Assembly: GCF_003217235.1 (NCBI RefSeq) | Contig: NZ_QJTF01000008.1 | Location: forward strand, 93,877 to 157,876 | Length of the DNA: 64,000 bases | Direction: 5' to 3' | Origin: Paramesorhizobium leguminum | Lineage (GTDB): Bacteria; Pseudomonadota; Alphaproteobacteria; Rhizobiales; Rhizobiaceae | Shown here: positions 8,738 through 18,194 of the stretch, one piece after another | Numbering within the stretch: the first letter of the stretch is position 1 | Layout: every line of letters starts with the position of its first letter | The notes under the pieces: model-generated | Told to the model about the DNA's origin: nothing | Seen by the model: the letters and a program-made list of their open reading frames with translations, nothing else | Databases searched by the model: none | Made by a program: the position numbers and the translations under genes

Positions 8738-9883
8738 TCACGCCAGCCAGCTCCCAAGCCGTTCCATCGCCTCGGCCATTTCCTCGAAGCTGCCGGCGTA
8801 GGAAAAACGCATGGTGCGGTGGCCTTCGGCCAAATCGAAATCATGGCCGGGCGTTGCCGCCACATTGGCTTCCGCGATCATACGGCGGGCGAAATCCATG
8901 CTGTCATTGGTGAAGCGCGAGACATCGCAATAGGCATAGAAGGCGCCATCCATCGGCGCGGCGAGTTCCAAGCCGATTTGCGGCAGGCGGCGCATCAATA
9001 ATTCCCGATTGAGCCGATAGCGGGCCTTGACCGCTTCCAGCTCCGCCGCCGCGCCAAAGGCTTCGATCGCCGCGATCTGCGAAAGCTCGGGCGCCGAGAT
9101 ATAAAGGCTCTGCGCCAGCCGTTCGACCGGCCGCACCGCATTTTCCGGCAGCACCATCCAGCCAATGCGCCATCCCGTCATGCAGTAATATTTGGAGAAG
9201 GAATTGATGACTGTGACATCATCGGCAAAGACAAGCGCCGTCGTATCCTCGCCCTCATAGGCCAGCCGGTGATAAATCTCGTCGGAAATGACGCGGATGC
9301 TTAAGCTCCGCGCCGTGTCGATGATACCGCGCAATGTCTCGGGCGTAATGACCGCGCCGGTCGGATTGGCGGGGCTGGCGAAGAGCAGGCCCTTGAGCGG
9401 CCTTTCCTCATGCGCGGCCCGCAAAGCCTCCGCCGTCAGATTGCCTGCGATTTCCACCACTTCGAGGCCGAGCGCGCGCAAGATGTTGCGATAGGCCGGA
9501 TAGCCGGGACGGGTAATCGCCACGCGGTCGCCGGGATCGAAAAAGCTCAAGAACGCCAGATTGAAGCCCGCCGACGAACCCGTCGTGACGGCGATTCGGG
9601 CGGGATCAACGCTAACGCCGTAATGATCGTGATAATGCGTTGCAATCGCCTCGCGCAAAGGGAGAAGCCCCAGCGCGTCGGTATAGCCGATCCGTCCATC
9701 CTGCAACGCGCGCCCGGCAGCCTCGCGAACGGCAATCGGCGCGGGGTCCGCCGGCTGGCCTACGGCCATGGAAATCACCGGATAGCCGTCCGCGCGCCTG
9801 CGGTTCGCCTGCGCCAGAACATCCATCGCATGGAACGGCTCGACGGCGCTCCGGCGTGAGAAAACAGTCAAATTCGTCTCCAC
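8738..9883 (-). CDS. Pyridoxal-phosphate-dependent aminotransferase (class I/II)
   Basis: A 381-residue fold-type I aminotransferase of the aspartate/kynurenine aminotransferase group. Visible motifs are YTDALGLLPLREAIA, the PLP-phosphate loop TTGSSAGFN, ASPANPTGAVI, the Asp-Tyr pair ISDEIYHRL, and the Schiff-base lysine in NSFSKYYCMTGWRIGW. The length is normal. Substrate specificity cannot be assigned. It is divergent from the M48 protease gene. Confidence 0.9.
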   Translation of the reverse strand: METNLTVFSRRSAVEPFHAMDVLAQANRRRADGYPVISMAVGQPADPAPIAVREAAGRALQDGRIGYTDALGLLPLREAIATHYHDHYGVSVDPARIAVTTGSSAGFNLAFLSFFDPGDRVAITRPGYPAYRNILRALGLEVVEIAGNLTAEALRAAHEERPLKGLLFASPANPTGAVITPETLRGIIDTARSLSIRVISDEIYHRLAYEGEDTTALVFADDVTVINSFSKYYCMTGWRIGWMVLPENAVRPVERLAQSLYISAPELSQIAAIEAFGAAAELEAVKARYRLNRELLMRRLPQIGLELAAPMDGAFYAYCDVSRFTNDSMDFARRMIAEANVAATPGHDFDLAEGHRTMRFSYAGSFEEMAEAMERLGSWLA

Positions 9884-9956
9884 ATACAGATTCTGCGACC
9901 AGCGAATCCACGCCGCACATTTGCCCGATTGCTATAGGCTACACAATGTCTGCATA

Positions 9957-11384
9957 ATGTCCGAGACATGCCGCCAAAACAGAGCGACCCGACCCATGGG
10001 CCTAGCCGCCATTCTTCACCGCCCCGCCAGAAAACTGGCTACCGTTCTCACCACTGCAACAGTCGGATTCCTGCCCCTGGGCGAGGCATTCGCGCAGTCC
10101 CGGTCTCTCCCGATCGTCCGCGATGCGGAGATAGAGGCGCTCGTCTCCGATTATGCCGCGCCGATTCTGAAAGTCGCGGGTCTCAACAGCCGTGGCATCC
10201 GCATCATTCTGGTCAATAACAACAGCTTCAACGCCTTCGTCGACGGCAGGCGCATATTCATCAACACCGGCGCTCTGCTTCAGGCGGAAACGCCGAACGA
10301 GGTCATCGGCGTCATCGCGCACGAATCCGGCCATCTGGCGGGCGCGCATCAGCAGCGCTTGCGCGAACAGATGGAGCGGGCGCAGACCATGGCCGTCATC
10401 GGAATGCTGCTGGGCATGGGCGCCACGGCGGCGGGCGCTGCGACGGGAAACAGCTCCGTTGCCGGCGCGGGCGGCGGCCTCGCGCTTGGCGGCACGGAGA
10501 TGGCGATGCGCAATCTCTTGAGTTACCAGCGCACGGAGGAAATAACCGCCGACCGCTCCGCCGTCACTTATCTGGAGAAAACCGGCCAGTCGACCAAAGG
10601 CATGCTGGTGACGTTCGAGCGATTCGCCAATGCGTTGTCATTGTCGGGCGCGCGAGTCGATCCTTACCGGATCAGCCACCCCATGCCGCGCGAACGCATC
10701 GCCAACCTGCAAACGCTCGCCCATGCAAGCCCCAATTTCGATAAAAAAGATCCCGAAGCGCTACAACTGCGGCACGACCTGATGCGCGCGAAGATCGCCG
10801 CCTATACGTCCAGCGCCGGCTCGACCGCTCGCACCTTCCGTAACAATCCCCGTGGCATGGCCGCGCGCTACGGCGATGCGATTTCCACGTTTCTTAACGG
10901 GTCCGCCAAAGCCGCGCTGCCGAAGATCGACGCGCTCATCAAGGAGCAGCCCAATAACCCGTATTTTTACGAAATACGCGGTGAAATCCTGCTCAAGGCC
11001 AACGATCCCGCAGGCGCGGCCAAGGCGTTCCAGCGCGCCAGCGCGCTGGATCCCCGCAAATCGAGCCTGATACGGATGAGCTATGGCCGCGCGTTGATGC
11101 TTGCGGGATCGAAGAGCGCCATGCCAACGGCAGTCCGCGAACTCAAGGCGGGAATCGCCCGTGATCCGGATTTCCCGCAAGGCTACCAATATCTCGCCCA
11201 GGCCTACGGCCAGATGGGCGATATCGGCGGGGCCGAACTCGCCACCGCCGACATGCATTATTATTCCGGCAATTTGCAAGAGGCGAAAATCTTCGCCATG
11301 CGGGCGCAGCAGAAGCTGAAGCGCGGCTCGCCGGATTGGGTGCGCGCGCAGGATATCATCAACAGCAAAAAACCAAGCAAGTAA
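9957..11384 (+). CDS. Periplasmic M48 metalloprotease with TPR repeats (BepA/YfgC-like)
   Basis: About 475 residues. An N-terminal signal peptide appears to end near GEAFAQS. The M48 zinc site is VIAHESGHLAG (HExxH), with the third ligand probably in EEITADRSAV. The C-terminal half holds TPR-like helices (PYFYEIRGEILLKANDPAGA, FPQGYQYLAQAYGQMGDI). E. coli BepA degrades or assists outer-membrane proteins such as LptD, and this is likely the counterpart. The start is uncertain: ATG at 9957 or 9996, neither with a strong ribosome site; both retain the signal peptide. A DsbA-like gene follows 74 bases later, consistent with envelope quality control. Confidence 0.88.
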   Translation: MSETCRQNRATRPMGLAAILHRPARKLATVLTTATVGFLPLGEAFAQSRSLPIVRDAEIEALVSDYAAPILKVAGLNSRGIRIILVNNNSFNAFVDGRRIFINTGALLQAETPNEVIGVIAHESGHLAGAHQQRLREQMERAQTMAVIGMLLGMGATAAGAATGNSSVAGAGGGLALGGTEMAMRNLLSYQRTEEITADRSAVTYLEKTGQSTKGMLVTFERFANALSLSGARVDPYRISHPMPRERIANLQTLAHASPNFDKKDPEALQLRHDLMRAKIAAYTSSAGSTARTFRNNPRGMAARYGDAISTFLNGSAKAALPKIDALIKEQPNNPYFYEIRGEILLKANDPAGAAKAFQRASALDPRKSSLIRMSYGRALMLAGSKSAMPTAVRELKAGIARDPDFPQGYQYLAQAYGQMGDIGGAELATADMHYYSGNLQEAKIFAMRAQQKLKRGSPDWVRAQDIINSKKPSK

Positions 11385-11458
11385 TGTCCAGTCTGGCGTG
11401 TCACCAGTTTGCACAATACAGCTAATTCGGAATTGATCCGGGAATCGGGATAAAACGC

Positions 11459-12259
11459 ATGAAAAACGCAATCACCATAACGATCGCCAGCGGCGCGATC
11501 GGGCTTGCCGCCCTTTTCCTGGGCTACCAGGCGGGAGGTACGCGTCTTGTCGAACAAGCCGCCGCCGCTGAACCGGGCGCTGCGTCAGCCGCGCCGGACC
11601 GCGCGGCCATCGAGGCGATCGTGCGGGATTATCTCATCAAGAACCCCGAAGTGATGCTGGAAGTGCAGAGCGCGCTCGAAGCCAAGCAGACCGCCGCGGC
11701 CAGGGACGGACAGCGCGAAATAATCGCCGCCAATGCGGACAAGCTCTTCAAATCGCCCGGCGACGCGGTTTTCGGCAATCCCGACGGCAATGTCACGGTG
11801 GTCGAGTTCTTCGATTACAATTGCGGCTATTGCAAACAGGCCCTCCCCGACATGGACGCGCTTTTGAAAAGCGATCCGAACATACGCTTCGTCATGAAGG
11901 AATTTCCGATTCTCGGACCGGATTCGGTTAAAGCGCATATCGTGGCGCAGGCGTTCAAGGCGCTGATGCCGGAGAAGTATCTCGAATTTCACCGCGCGCT
12001 CATGAGCCTGCAAGGCCGCGCCACGGAGCAGACGGCAATCGATACGGCGGTCAAGCTTGGCGCCAACGAGGCGCAGTTGCGCGAAAAGATGAAGGCTCCA
12101 GACCTCGCCGAGGCCTTCCAGGTCAATTACCAGCTCGCCAATGCGCTCAACATCACAGGAACACCGTCCTATATCATCGGCGATCAGGTGGTTCCGGGCG
12201 CCATCGGCATTGACGGGCTTGCCCAGAAGATCGCGGAAAAGCGCGACGGCAACGGCTAG
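11459..12259 (+). CDS. DsbA-family thiol:disulfide oxidoreductase
   Basis: A 266-residue secreted or membrane-anchored thioredoxin-fold protein. An N-terminal hydrophobic segment (about residues 5-24) is followed by a helical region (IVRDYLIKNPEVMLEVQSAL), then a DsbA domain with the redox motif CGYC in FFDYNCGYCKQALPDMD and the cis-Pro loop TGTPSYIIGD. The extra N-terminal helix is like that of the ScsC/Com1 group, which can act as isomerases. It catalyses disulfide exchange in the periplasm. Confidence 0.9.
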   Translation: MKNAITITIASGAIGLAALFLGYQAGGTRLVEQAAAAEPGAASAAPDRAAIEAIVRDYLIKNPEVMLEVQSALEAKQTAAARDGQREIIAANADKLFKSPGDAVFGNPDGNVTVVEFFDYNCGYCKQALPDMDALLKSDPNIRFVMKEFPILGPDSVKAHIVAQAFKALMPEKYLEFHRALMSLQGRATEQTAIDTAVKLGANEAQLREKMKAPDLAEAFQVNYQLANALNITGTPSYIIGDQVVPGAIGIDGLAQKIAEKRDGNG

Positions 12260-12354
12260 TTTGGTTTAGTCGCCATCTGGATCGGGATATGAAATTTGGT
12301 TGTGAAAAGGCAAGAAGCGTACCGTTTTCCGCCATTTTCATGCTTTTACCTTGC

Positions 12355-12380
12355 GCGCATCCCCTCTATATGGGATGCGC
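12355..12380. promoter_or_regulatory. Perfect 9-bp inverted repeat upstream of aroQ
   Basis: GCGCATCCC (12355-12363) and GGGATGCGC (12372-12380) flank an 8-base AT-rich loop, about 60 bases before the aroQ start. It has no T-run. It may be an operator or a weak terminator of the dsbA-like gene. Confidence 0.4.
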
Positions 12381-12438
12381 ATTTCTCACATCTTGAAATG
12401 CTGGCAGATCAAAGCATAAAGGCCGGTGACAACCGAAC

Positions 12439-12888
12439 ATGACCCAGACGATCCTTGTCCTCAACGGCCCCAATCTCAACATGCTGGGAAAGCGTGAGCC
12501 TGGGATCTATGGGGCGGCGACACTGGCCGATATCGAAGAGGCTTGCTTGCGCGAGGCCAAGGCGCTGGGAGTCAAGATCGAGTTCCGGCAGTCGAACCAT
12601 GAGGGCGACCTGATCGACTGGGTGCAGGAAGCCGGCACAAGCGGCGCCATGGTGTTGATCAATCCGGGCGCTTATACGCACACTTCGATAGCGCTGCAGG
12701 ATGCGATCCGCGCGGCGCAAGTAAGCGTGGTCGAAGTTCATCTTTCGAACATTCATGCGCGGGAGGCCTTCCGGCATCATTCCTACGTCTCCCCCGTCGC
12801 AAGAGGTGTTCTCTGCGGCTTCGGCGCGGATGGATATGTGATGGGCCTGCGTGCGCTGGCGGCATTCGCCGCGCAAGACAAAAAATAG
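12439..12888 (+). CDS. aroQ: Type II 3-dehydroquinate dehydratase
   Basis: 149 residues, the normal type II length. It converts 3-dehydroquinate to 3-dehydroshikimate in the shikimate pathway as a cytoplasmic dodecamer. Diagnostic motifs are [21 protein letters not shown] (with the catalytic Tyr), [27 protein letters not shown] and [18 protein letters not shown]. It precedes accB-accC, a common rhizobial order. A palindromic repeat follows the stop codon directly. Confidence 0.97.
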   Translation: MTQTILVLNGPNLNMLGKREPGIYGAATLADIEEACLREAKALGVKIEFRQSNHEGDLIDWVQEAGTSGAMVLINPGAYTHTSIALQDAIRAAQVSVVEVHLSNIHAREAFRHHSYVSPVARGVLCGFGADGYVMGLRALAAFAAQDKK

Positions 12889-12956
12889 AGCATGTTCCCG
12901 AGCCGAAGGCCATCGTCAGCAAAAAGCTGACACGCTTTTTGGATTGGATCATGCGG
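12889..12956. repeat. Dispersed palindromic repeat, long variant
   Basis: Begins GCATG right after the aroQ stop and ends CATGC. The interior TCAGCAAAAAGCTGACACGCT is a smaller near-palindrome. It is a diverged relative of the element at 5026-5071 and lies between aroQ and accB. Confidence 0.65.
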
Positions 12957-12995
12957 TTAAAAGAAATTGGGAATAGTGGGAAAGGGCCAGGAGCG

Positions 12996-13460
12996 ATGGC
13001 AAACAAAAGCGCTGGTATCGACAAGGAGATCATCCGCGATCTCGCGGAGATACTGAACCAGACGGATCTGACCGACATCGAAATCGAGCAGGGCGATCTG
13101 CGCATCCGTGTTTCGCGGCAGGTCACCATCCAGGCAATGGTTCCGCAGGCGCCCGCCGCCGCGCCGGCGCCCGTCGTGGCCGTCGCGCCGGCTGCCGTGG
13201 AGGCAGCCAAGACCGCCGACATGTCGAAGAATGCCGTCGCCTCGCCCATGGTCGGCACCGCCTATCTCTCGCCCGCCCCCGGCGCCCGCCCCTTTATCGA
13301 GGTTGGCCAGAAGGTGAAGGAAGGGCAGACCCTGATGATCATCGAAGCGATGAAGACGATGAACCAGATCCCATCGCCCCGCGCGGGAACCGTGACGGCC
13401 ATTCTTATCGATGATGCCCAGCCCGTCGAATATGGCGAGCCGCTGATCGTTGTCGAATAA
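12996..13460 (+). CDS. accB: Biotin carboxyl carrier protein of acetyl-CoA carboxylase
   Basis: 154 residues. An N-terminal helical part ([20 protein letters not shown]) is followed by an Ala/Pro-rich linker (about 45-70) and a C-terminal biotinyl domain with the biotin-accepting lysine in [10 protein letters not shown]. It carries CO2 between AccC and AccAD in fatty acid synthesis. ATG at 12996 has CAGGAG just upstream; the longer frame runs into the repeat. accC starts 17 bases after its stop. Confidence 0.96.
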   Translation: MANKSAGIDKEIIRDLAEILNQTDLTDIEIEQGDLRIRVSRQVTIQAMVPQAPAAAPAPVVAVAPAAVEAAKTADMSKNAVASPMVGTAYLSPAPGARPFIEVGQKVKEGQTLMIIEAMKTMNQIPSPRAGTVTAILIDDAQPVEYGEPLIVVE

Positions 13461-13476
13461 GGGCGGGCGGGACACG

Positions 13477-14841
13477 ATGTTTCAGAAAATTCTCATTGCC
13501 AATCGCGGCGAAATCGCGCTCCGGGTGCTCAGGGCATGCAAGGAGCTTGGCATCAAGACGGTGGCGGTACATTCGACCGCCGATGCCGACGCGATGCATG
13601 TGCGCCTTGCCGACGAAAGCGTGTGCATCGGCCCTCCGCAGTCGCGTGAGAGCTATCTGAACATTCACCAGATCGTCGCCGCCTGCGAGATCACCGGCGC
13701 GGACGCGGTCCATCCCGGCTACGGCTTCCTTTCGGAGAACGCCAAGTTCGCCGATATCCTGGAGGCCCACGGCATTACCTTCATCGGCCCCACCGCCGAA
13801 CATATCCGCCTGATGGGTGACAAGATCACCGCCAAGAACACGGCGCTGGAACTCGGCATTCCGGTCGTTCCCGGCTCGGACGGCGAAGTGAAGACTGAAG
13901 CTGAAGCGCTCAAGGCTGCCGCCTCCATCGGTTATCCGGTGCTGATCAAGGCGACGGCCGGCGGCGGCGGGCGCGGCATGAAGGTTGCCAAGACCGAAGC
14001 GGATCTCATCGAAGCCTGGACGACAGCCCGCACGGAAGCGGCGGCTGCCTTCGGCAACGATGCCGTTTACATGGAAAAATATCTCGGCAAGCCGCGCCAC
14101 ATCGAAGTGCAGGTGTTCGGCGACGGCGAAGGCAATGCCGTGCATCTGGGCGAGCGCGACTGCTCCCTGCAGCGCCGTCACCAGAAGGTCTGGGAAGAGG
14201 CCAATTCCCCTGCCCTCAATGTCGAGCAGCGCATGAGGATCGGCGATATCTGCGCCGAAGCCATGAAGAAGCTCAAGTATCGCGGCGCGGGCACGATCGA
14301 GTTCCTCTACGAGAACGGCGAGTTTTATTTCATCGAAATGAACACGCGCCTCCAGGTGGAGCATCCCGTGACCGAGGCGATCACCGGCATCGATCTTGTA
14401 CATGAGCAGATTCGCGTCGCTTCCGGCGCCGGACTGTCCGTGACGCAGAAGGATATCCGCTTCTCGGGCCACGCCATCGAGTGCCGCATCAATGCGGAAG
14501 ATCCGCGCACCTTCACCCCCTCGCCCGGTGTCATCACCCATTTCCACACGCCGGGTGGCCTTGGCATCCGTGTCGATTCGGGCGTTTATAGCGGCTATAA
14601 GATCCCGCCCTATTATGACAGCCTGATCGGCAAGCTGATCGTGCATGGGCGCAATCGCGTCGAGTGCATGATGCGGCTACGCCGCGCGCTCGACGAGTTC
14701 GTGGTGGACGGCATCAAGACCACGCTGCCGCTCTTCCAGGATCTGATCAGCAATCCTGATATCGCCAATGGCGATTACGATATCCACTGGCTGGAGAAAT
14801 ATCTCGCCGGCCAGACCGCCGCCGAAGCCAAGGGAGAATAA
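13477..14841 (+). CDS. accC: Biotin carboxylase subunit of acetyl-CoA carboxylase
   Basis: 454 residues, the normal length. It opens [20 protein letters not shown]. The ATP-grasp domain contains [39 protein letters not shown] and [14 protein letters not shown]. It carboxylates biotin on AccB using ATP and bicarbonate. Co-transcribed with accB upstream and aat downstream (5-base gap). Confidence 0.97.
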   Translation: MFQKILIANRGEIALRVLRACKELGIKTVAVHSTADADAMHVRLADESVCIGPPQSRESYLNIHQIVAACEITGADAVHPGYGFLSENAKFADILEAHGITFIGPTAEHIRLMGDKITAKNTALELGIPVVPGSDGEVKTEAEALKAAASIGYPVLIKATAGGGGRGMKVAKTEADLIEAWTTARTEAAAAFGNDAVYMEKYLGKPRHIEVQVFGDGEGNAVHLGERDCSLQRRHQKVWEEANSPALNVEQRMRIGDICAEAMKKLKYRGAGTIEFLYENGEFYFIEMNTRLQVEHPVTEAITGIDLVHEQIRVASGAGLSVTQKDIRFSGHAIECRINAEDPRTFTPSPGVITHFHTPGGLGIRVDSGVYSGYKIPPYYDSLIGKLIVHGRNRVECMMRLRRALDEFVVDGIKTTLPLFQDLISNPDIANGDYDIHWLEKYLAGQTAAEAKGE

Positions 14842-14846
14842 GCGCC

Positions 14847-15461
14847 GTGGCGGCAGGCAGGGCGGCGAAGGATCACAGAATTTCGCCCGACCTGCTCCTG
14901 CGCGCCTATGCCTCCGGCGTCTTTCCCATGGCGGAGGACGCCGACGACCCTGAAGTCTTCTGGGTCAGGCCGCAAAAACGCGGCATCATACCGCTCGATG
15001 ATTATCATGTGCCGCGTAGCCTGAAAAAGGTGATACGTCAGGGGCGTTTTGAGATCAGGTTCGATACGGATTTCGACGGCGTCATCAATGGCTGTGCCAG
15101 CGGCACGGGCAAGCGCGCCCGCACATGGATCAACCGCCCCATCCGCGAGGTCTATACCGCGCTCTTCCATCGCCGCCATTGCCACACAGTTGAAGCCTGG
15201 CGCGAAGGCCGATTGGTCGGCGGGCTTTATGGCGTGACGCTCGGGCGGGCCTTCTTCGGCGAAAGCATGTTCTCCCGCGAACCCGACGCCTCGAAGGTCT
15301 GCCTCGTCTTCCTCATAGAACACCTCACCACACACGGCTTTACGCTGCTCGACACGCAGTTCACCACGCAGCACCTGGAACGCTTCGGCGCAATAGAAGT
15401 GGCTCGCCCGCGCTATGAGCGGATGCTGGAGGACGCGCTGTCGGGGGTGGCGGAGTTTTAA
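14847..15461 (+). CDS. aat: Leucyl/phenylalanyl-tRNA--protein transferase
   Basis: A 204-residue cytoplasmic enzyme that adds Leu or Phe to proteins with N-terminal Arg/Lys, feeding them to ClpS-ClpAP (N-end rule). Motifs are [76 protein letters not shown] and [16 protein letters not shown]. The start is GTG at 14847, overlapping a purine-rich stretch at the end of accC (AAGGGAG). Translational coupling to accC is likely. Confidence 0.95.
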   Translation: MAAGRAAKDHRISPDLLLRAYASGVFPMAEDADDPEVFWVRPQKRGIIPLDDYHVPRSLKKVIRQGRFEIRFDTDFDGVINGCASGTGKRARTWINRPIREVYTALFHRRHCHTVEAWREGRLVGGLYGVTLGRAFFGESMFSREPDASKVCLVFLIEHLTTHGFTLLDTQFTTQHLERFGAIEVARPRYERMLEDALSGVAEF

Positions 15462-15467
15462 CAGATA

Positions 15468-15513
15468 TTGAAACTGTTTCGGCAAAGATGTATATATGTT
15501 TCAGTATATACAT
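15468..15513 (+). promoter_or_regulatory. vapBC-1 promoter and palindromic operator
   Basis: TTGAAA (15468-15473) is 17 bases from TATATA (15491-15496). The -10 lies inside a perfect inverted repeat, ATGTATATA (15488-15496) and TATATACAT (15505-15513), with an 8-base spacer. Antitoxin-toxin complexes typically autorepress at such sites. The motif TATATACATTG recurs before the second vapBC at 42415-42424. Confidence 0.75.
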
Positions 15514-15527
15514 TGGAGCAAGCAGCC

Positions 15528-15788
15528 ATGCCGCATCTCGCCCGCGTCTTTCAATCCGGCAATTCGCAGGCCGTTCGACTGCCGAAAGAGTTCCGCCTCG
15601 ATGTTGAACGCGTGGAAATCACGCAGGAAGGCGATGCGCTTATTCTTCGTCCGCATGTCGAGGCCAAGGAGGCATGGGCATCGTTGAAGGCGGCGTTGGC
15701 GCGCGGGATGAGCGACGATTTCCTGGCAGATGGCCGCCAGCAGCCGGAGCAGCAGGACCGGCCGGAGATTGACGCGGTGTTTCCGTGA
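15528..15788 (+). CDS. vapB: VapB-type antitoxin (AbrB/SpoVT fold)
   Basis: 86 residues starting MPHLARVFQSGNSQAVRLPK, the swapped-hairpin AbrB DNA-binding domain of VapB antitoxins (residues 1-45), followed by a C-terminal tail that would wrap around the toxin. ATG at 15528 follows GGAGCA. Its stop overlaps the GTG start of vapC by four bases, so translation is coupled. It should repress its own promoter at the palindrome 15488-15513. Confidence 0.88.
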   Translation: MPHLARVFQSGNSQAVRLPKEFRLDVERVEITQEGDALILRPHVEAKEAWASLKAALARGMSDDFLADGRQQPEQQDRPEIDAVFP

Positions 15789-16189
15789 TTTCCCGCGTTC
15801 TCGACACAAATGTAGTGATTGGGTTGATAGCCCGCAAATCGGAGGCGCTGGTTAGGCGCGTTCTCGACAGTCCACCGGGCAGCATCGGCCTGTCGTCAAT
15901 CGTCATCCACGAACTTTATTTCGGAGCACATAAGAGCGCGAAGGTGCAGCACAATCTCGAGACCTTGCGTCTGCTGCTCGCAGATTTTCCGGTCCTCGAT
16001 TTTGATTCGCACGACGCCTTCATCGCCGGAGAAATACGGGCCGCCCTCGCCGCCAAGGGAACGCCTATTGGCCCCTACGATGTGCTCATTGCCGGGCAGG
16101 CCAAGGCTCGGGACCTGGTACTCGTTACCAACAACATCGGAGAATTTGATCGCGTGGAAGGCCTGCGCGTGGAAGACTGGATAGTGTGA
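15785..16189 (+). CDS. vapC: VapC-type PIN-domain ribonuclease toxin
   Basis: 134 residues with a GTG start inside the end of vapB. PIN-domain acidic residues are visible: the Asp in VLDTNVVIG, the Glu in VIHELYFGA, the Asp in GPYDVLIAGQA and the Asp in NIGEFDRVEG. VapC toxins cleave tRNA or rRNA in the cytoplasm; the target of this one is unknown. The full PIN tetrad appears intact, so the toxin is probably functional. Confidence 0.9.
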   Translation: MISRVLDTNVVIGLIARKSEALVRRVLDSPPGSIGLSSIVIHELYFGAHKSAKVQHNLETLRLLLADFPVLDFDSHDAFIAGEIRAALAAKGTPIGPYDVLIAGQAKARDLVLVTNNIGEFDRVEGLRVEDWIV

Positions 16190-16255
16190 GACAAAAGAGC
16201 GCCGGTTATCCAGCGCCCCTCGTATTCAAACCAATTGAGCGAAGATGCCCGGATA

Positions 16256-17125
16256 TCAGGATTCAAGAGCAATCCCGGCGGCGAAGGCGCGATAGGAGTG
16301 CAGCGGGCGGCCCAGAATCTGGGTCAGCCGCTCGACGTCGCCGGCTTCGGGGATCATGCCGTCGCTGACATAACGCTCGGCCATCAGGCGCATCTCATAG
16401 GCCGTCCATTTCGGCATGAAGCTGGCCATGTTCTGCTCGAATCCACTGGGATCGTCACCGCCATAGACAATTGGACGTCCCAGAACATCCGACCAGATCG
16501 CAGCGACCTCGGGGCCGGTAAGTGTATCCGGACCAACCAGATTGATTGTTTCGAGCGGCAGCTTGTCCCGCGCCTGCTCGCGGCGGATCAACTCGATCGC
16601 CGCGACTTCGGCGATGTCGCGCGCGTCGACCATGGCGACGCCCTTGTTGCCGATCGGCATCGGATAAACACCGTGATCAAGGATGACGTCCTTGATCATC
16701 AGCTCATTGTCGATGAAATAGGTCGGTCGCAGGATCGTGGCGCTGAAACCCATCTGTGCGAGCATCCGCTCGGCGCCGGATTTCACCGCGAAGTGCGGTA
16801 CGTTCACGAAGCGGTCGGCGTGGATCACCGAGAGATAGACGACGCGCTCGACGCCAGCCTCGCGAGCAATGTTGAGCGTGATGATCGCCTGCGTGAATTC
16901 GTCTCCGGTGACCGCGTTCAGCAGGAACAGCGTGCTCACGCCGTCAAACGCCGCGCGCAGTGCATCGATATCGAGCAAGTCGCCTTGGGCGACTTCGATG
17001 CCGGCCGGGAAATTTCCCTTCGAGGGATCGCGGGTCAGGACGCGCACCTTGGCGCCGCGATTGACGAGTTGCTGGACGACATGGCGACCGACACGTCCGG
17101 TGGCGCCGGTAACGAGAATAGTCAT
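16256..17125 (-). CDS. NmrA-like NAD(P)-binding oxidoreductase / SDR-a family protein
   Basis: 289 residues with an N-terminal Rossmann motif TGATGRVGRHVVQQL. VYLSVIHAD and AERMLAQMGFSATILRPTYF are typical of atypical SDRs of the NmrA/QOR2 group. Such proteins either reduce quinones using NADPH or sense the NADP(H) state; I cannot say which. The start at 17125 has AGGAG 7 bases upstream; the upstream in-frame extension does not. It is divergent from a LysR gene, which probably controls it. Confidence 0.85.
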   Translation of the reverse strand: MTILVTGATGRVGRHVVQQLVNRGAKVRVLTRDPSKGNFPAGIEVAQGDLLDIDALRAAFDGVSTLFLLNAVTGDEFTQAIITLNIAREAGVERVVYLSVIHADRFVNVPHFAVKSGAERMLAQMGFSATILRPTYFIDNELMIKDVILDHGVYPMPIGNKGVAMVDARDIAEVAAIELIRREQARDKLPLETINLVGPDTLTGPEVAAIWSDVLGRPIVYGGDDPSGFEQNMASFMPKWTAYEMRLMAERYVSDGMIPEAGDVERLTQILGRPLHSYRAFAAGIALES

Positions 17126-17233
17126 GGGATCACTCCTGTTGGTGGTTGGGGTCAAAAGACATCGTCAAATTAGTGATCCAAATTTTTTCAGATAGACGAT
17201 ATATCTGGACGCAACGTCTCATGGGTGGAACAT

Positions 17234-18124
17234 ATGGATCTTCTTGCTCTTGCCGATTTCAATCTTGTCGCCCGGCATGGCGGGTTCGGTCGGGCTGCGC
17301 GGGCCACGGGTAGACCCAAGGCGACCCTGTCCCGCCGGGTCGCTGAACTGGAGGCCGCCCTCAATCTGCGCCTGTTCGAGCGTGGTGCGCGCGCATTGAA
17401 GCTGACGGAGGAAGGGCGAGCGCTTTTCGAGCGGGCAGGCCTTTTGCTCACAGAGCTGGAAGAAACGGCGGCGGCGATTGCCTCCGGCGGAGAAAAACCG
17501 CGGGGCAGATTGCGGATCAGCGCTCCGCTACTTTTCTCCCAGACCGCGATGGGGAAAATCGCAGCCGGGTTCGCCTTGAAGCATCCGGACGTGCGGCTTG
17601 AGGTGACGACGGAAGACCGTGCCGTCGATATGATCGAGGAGGGATTCGATCTGGTGATCAGGGTCAATCCGGCCCCGGACGAAAGCCTGGTCGGCCGGGC
17701 TTTCCTGCATGATCGACTGGTGGTCGTGGCAAGTCCCCGGCTTGTCAAACCGGTCGCGTGTGAGGCCGTTCCGGCTGTCTTGCGCGGGACGGGTGACCGC
17801 TCGGCCTGGAAGATCAAGACGTCCGCCGGTCAATCGAGCATCGCGGTCGAGCCAATCTTAAGCCTTTCATCGCTCGTCATGGTTCGCGACGCGGTACGGG
17901 CAGGCGTCGGCGCGGGCCGTCTTCCGCTGTCACTCGTGAGCCGCGATCTCTCTGACGGCACGCTCGCATATTGGGGCGACATCGACGGGCCGCCAATCAC
18001 GTTATGGGCGCTCTACCCCTCGCGGCGGCTGCTTAGCGCCCGCGTATCCGCGTTTCTGGACTATTTGAAGCAAGCCTTTCCGAAGGGTACGCCTGAAGAG
18101 CTGGCTGGTTATATCGGCAAATGA
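17234..18124 (+). CDS. LysR-family transcriptional regulator
   Basis: About 296 residues. An N-terminal winged helix (ALADFNLVARHGGFGRAARATG, then LSRRVAELEAALNLRLFER) is followed by a LysR substrate-binding domain with GRLRISAPLLFSQ. Start at ATG 17234; GTG at 17225 is an alternative. The divergent arrangement with the NmrA-like gene, about 110 bases apart, is the classic LysR regulator/target layout. The inducer is unknown. Confidence 0.9.
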   Translation: MDLLALADFNLVARHGGFGRAARATGRPKATLSRRVAELEAALNLRLFERGARALKLTEEGRALFERAGLLLTELEETAAAIASGGEKPRGRLRISAPLLFSQTAMGKIAAGFALKHPDVRLEVTTEDRAVDMIEEGFDLVIRVNPAPDESLVGRAFLHDRLVVVASPRLVKPVACEAVPAVLRGTGDRSAWKIKTSAGQSSIAVEPILSLSSLVMVRDAVRAGVGAGRLPLSLVSRDLSDGTLAYWGDIDGPPITLWALYPSRRLLSARVSAFLDYLKQAFPKGTPEELAGYIGK

Positions 18125-18143
18125 GGCCTCGAAAGCGAGGTTG

Positions 18144-18171
18144 GATGAGCGCCGATTTCCCGGCGCTCATC
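18144..18171. terminator. Bidirectional hairpin between convergent genes
   Basis: GATGAGCGCCG and CGGCGCTCATC form a perfect 11-bp stem around a 6-base loop, followed by GACTTTT. It lies between the convergent lysR-type and BMP genes and can terminate both. Confidence 0.7.
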
Positions 18172-18194
18172 GACTTTTGCCAAATGGCTATCGT

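Noticed and set aside
16235..17173. 312-residue plus-strand frame opposite the NmrA-like gene
   Set aside because: Low-complexity charged product with no motif; the minus-strand Rossmann protein explains the region.
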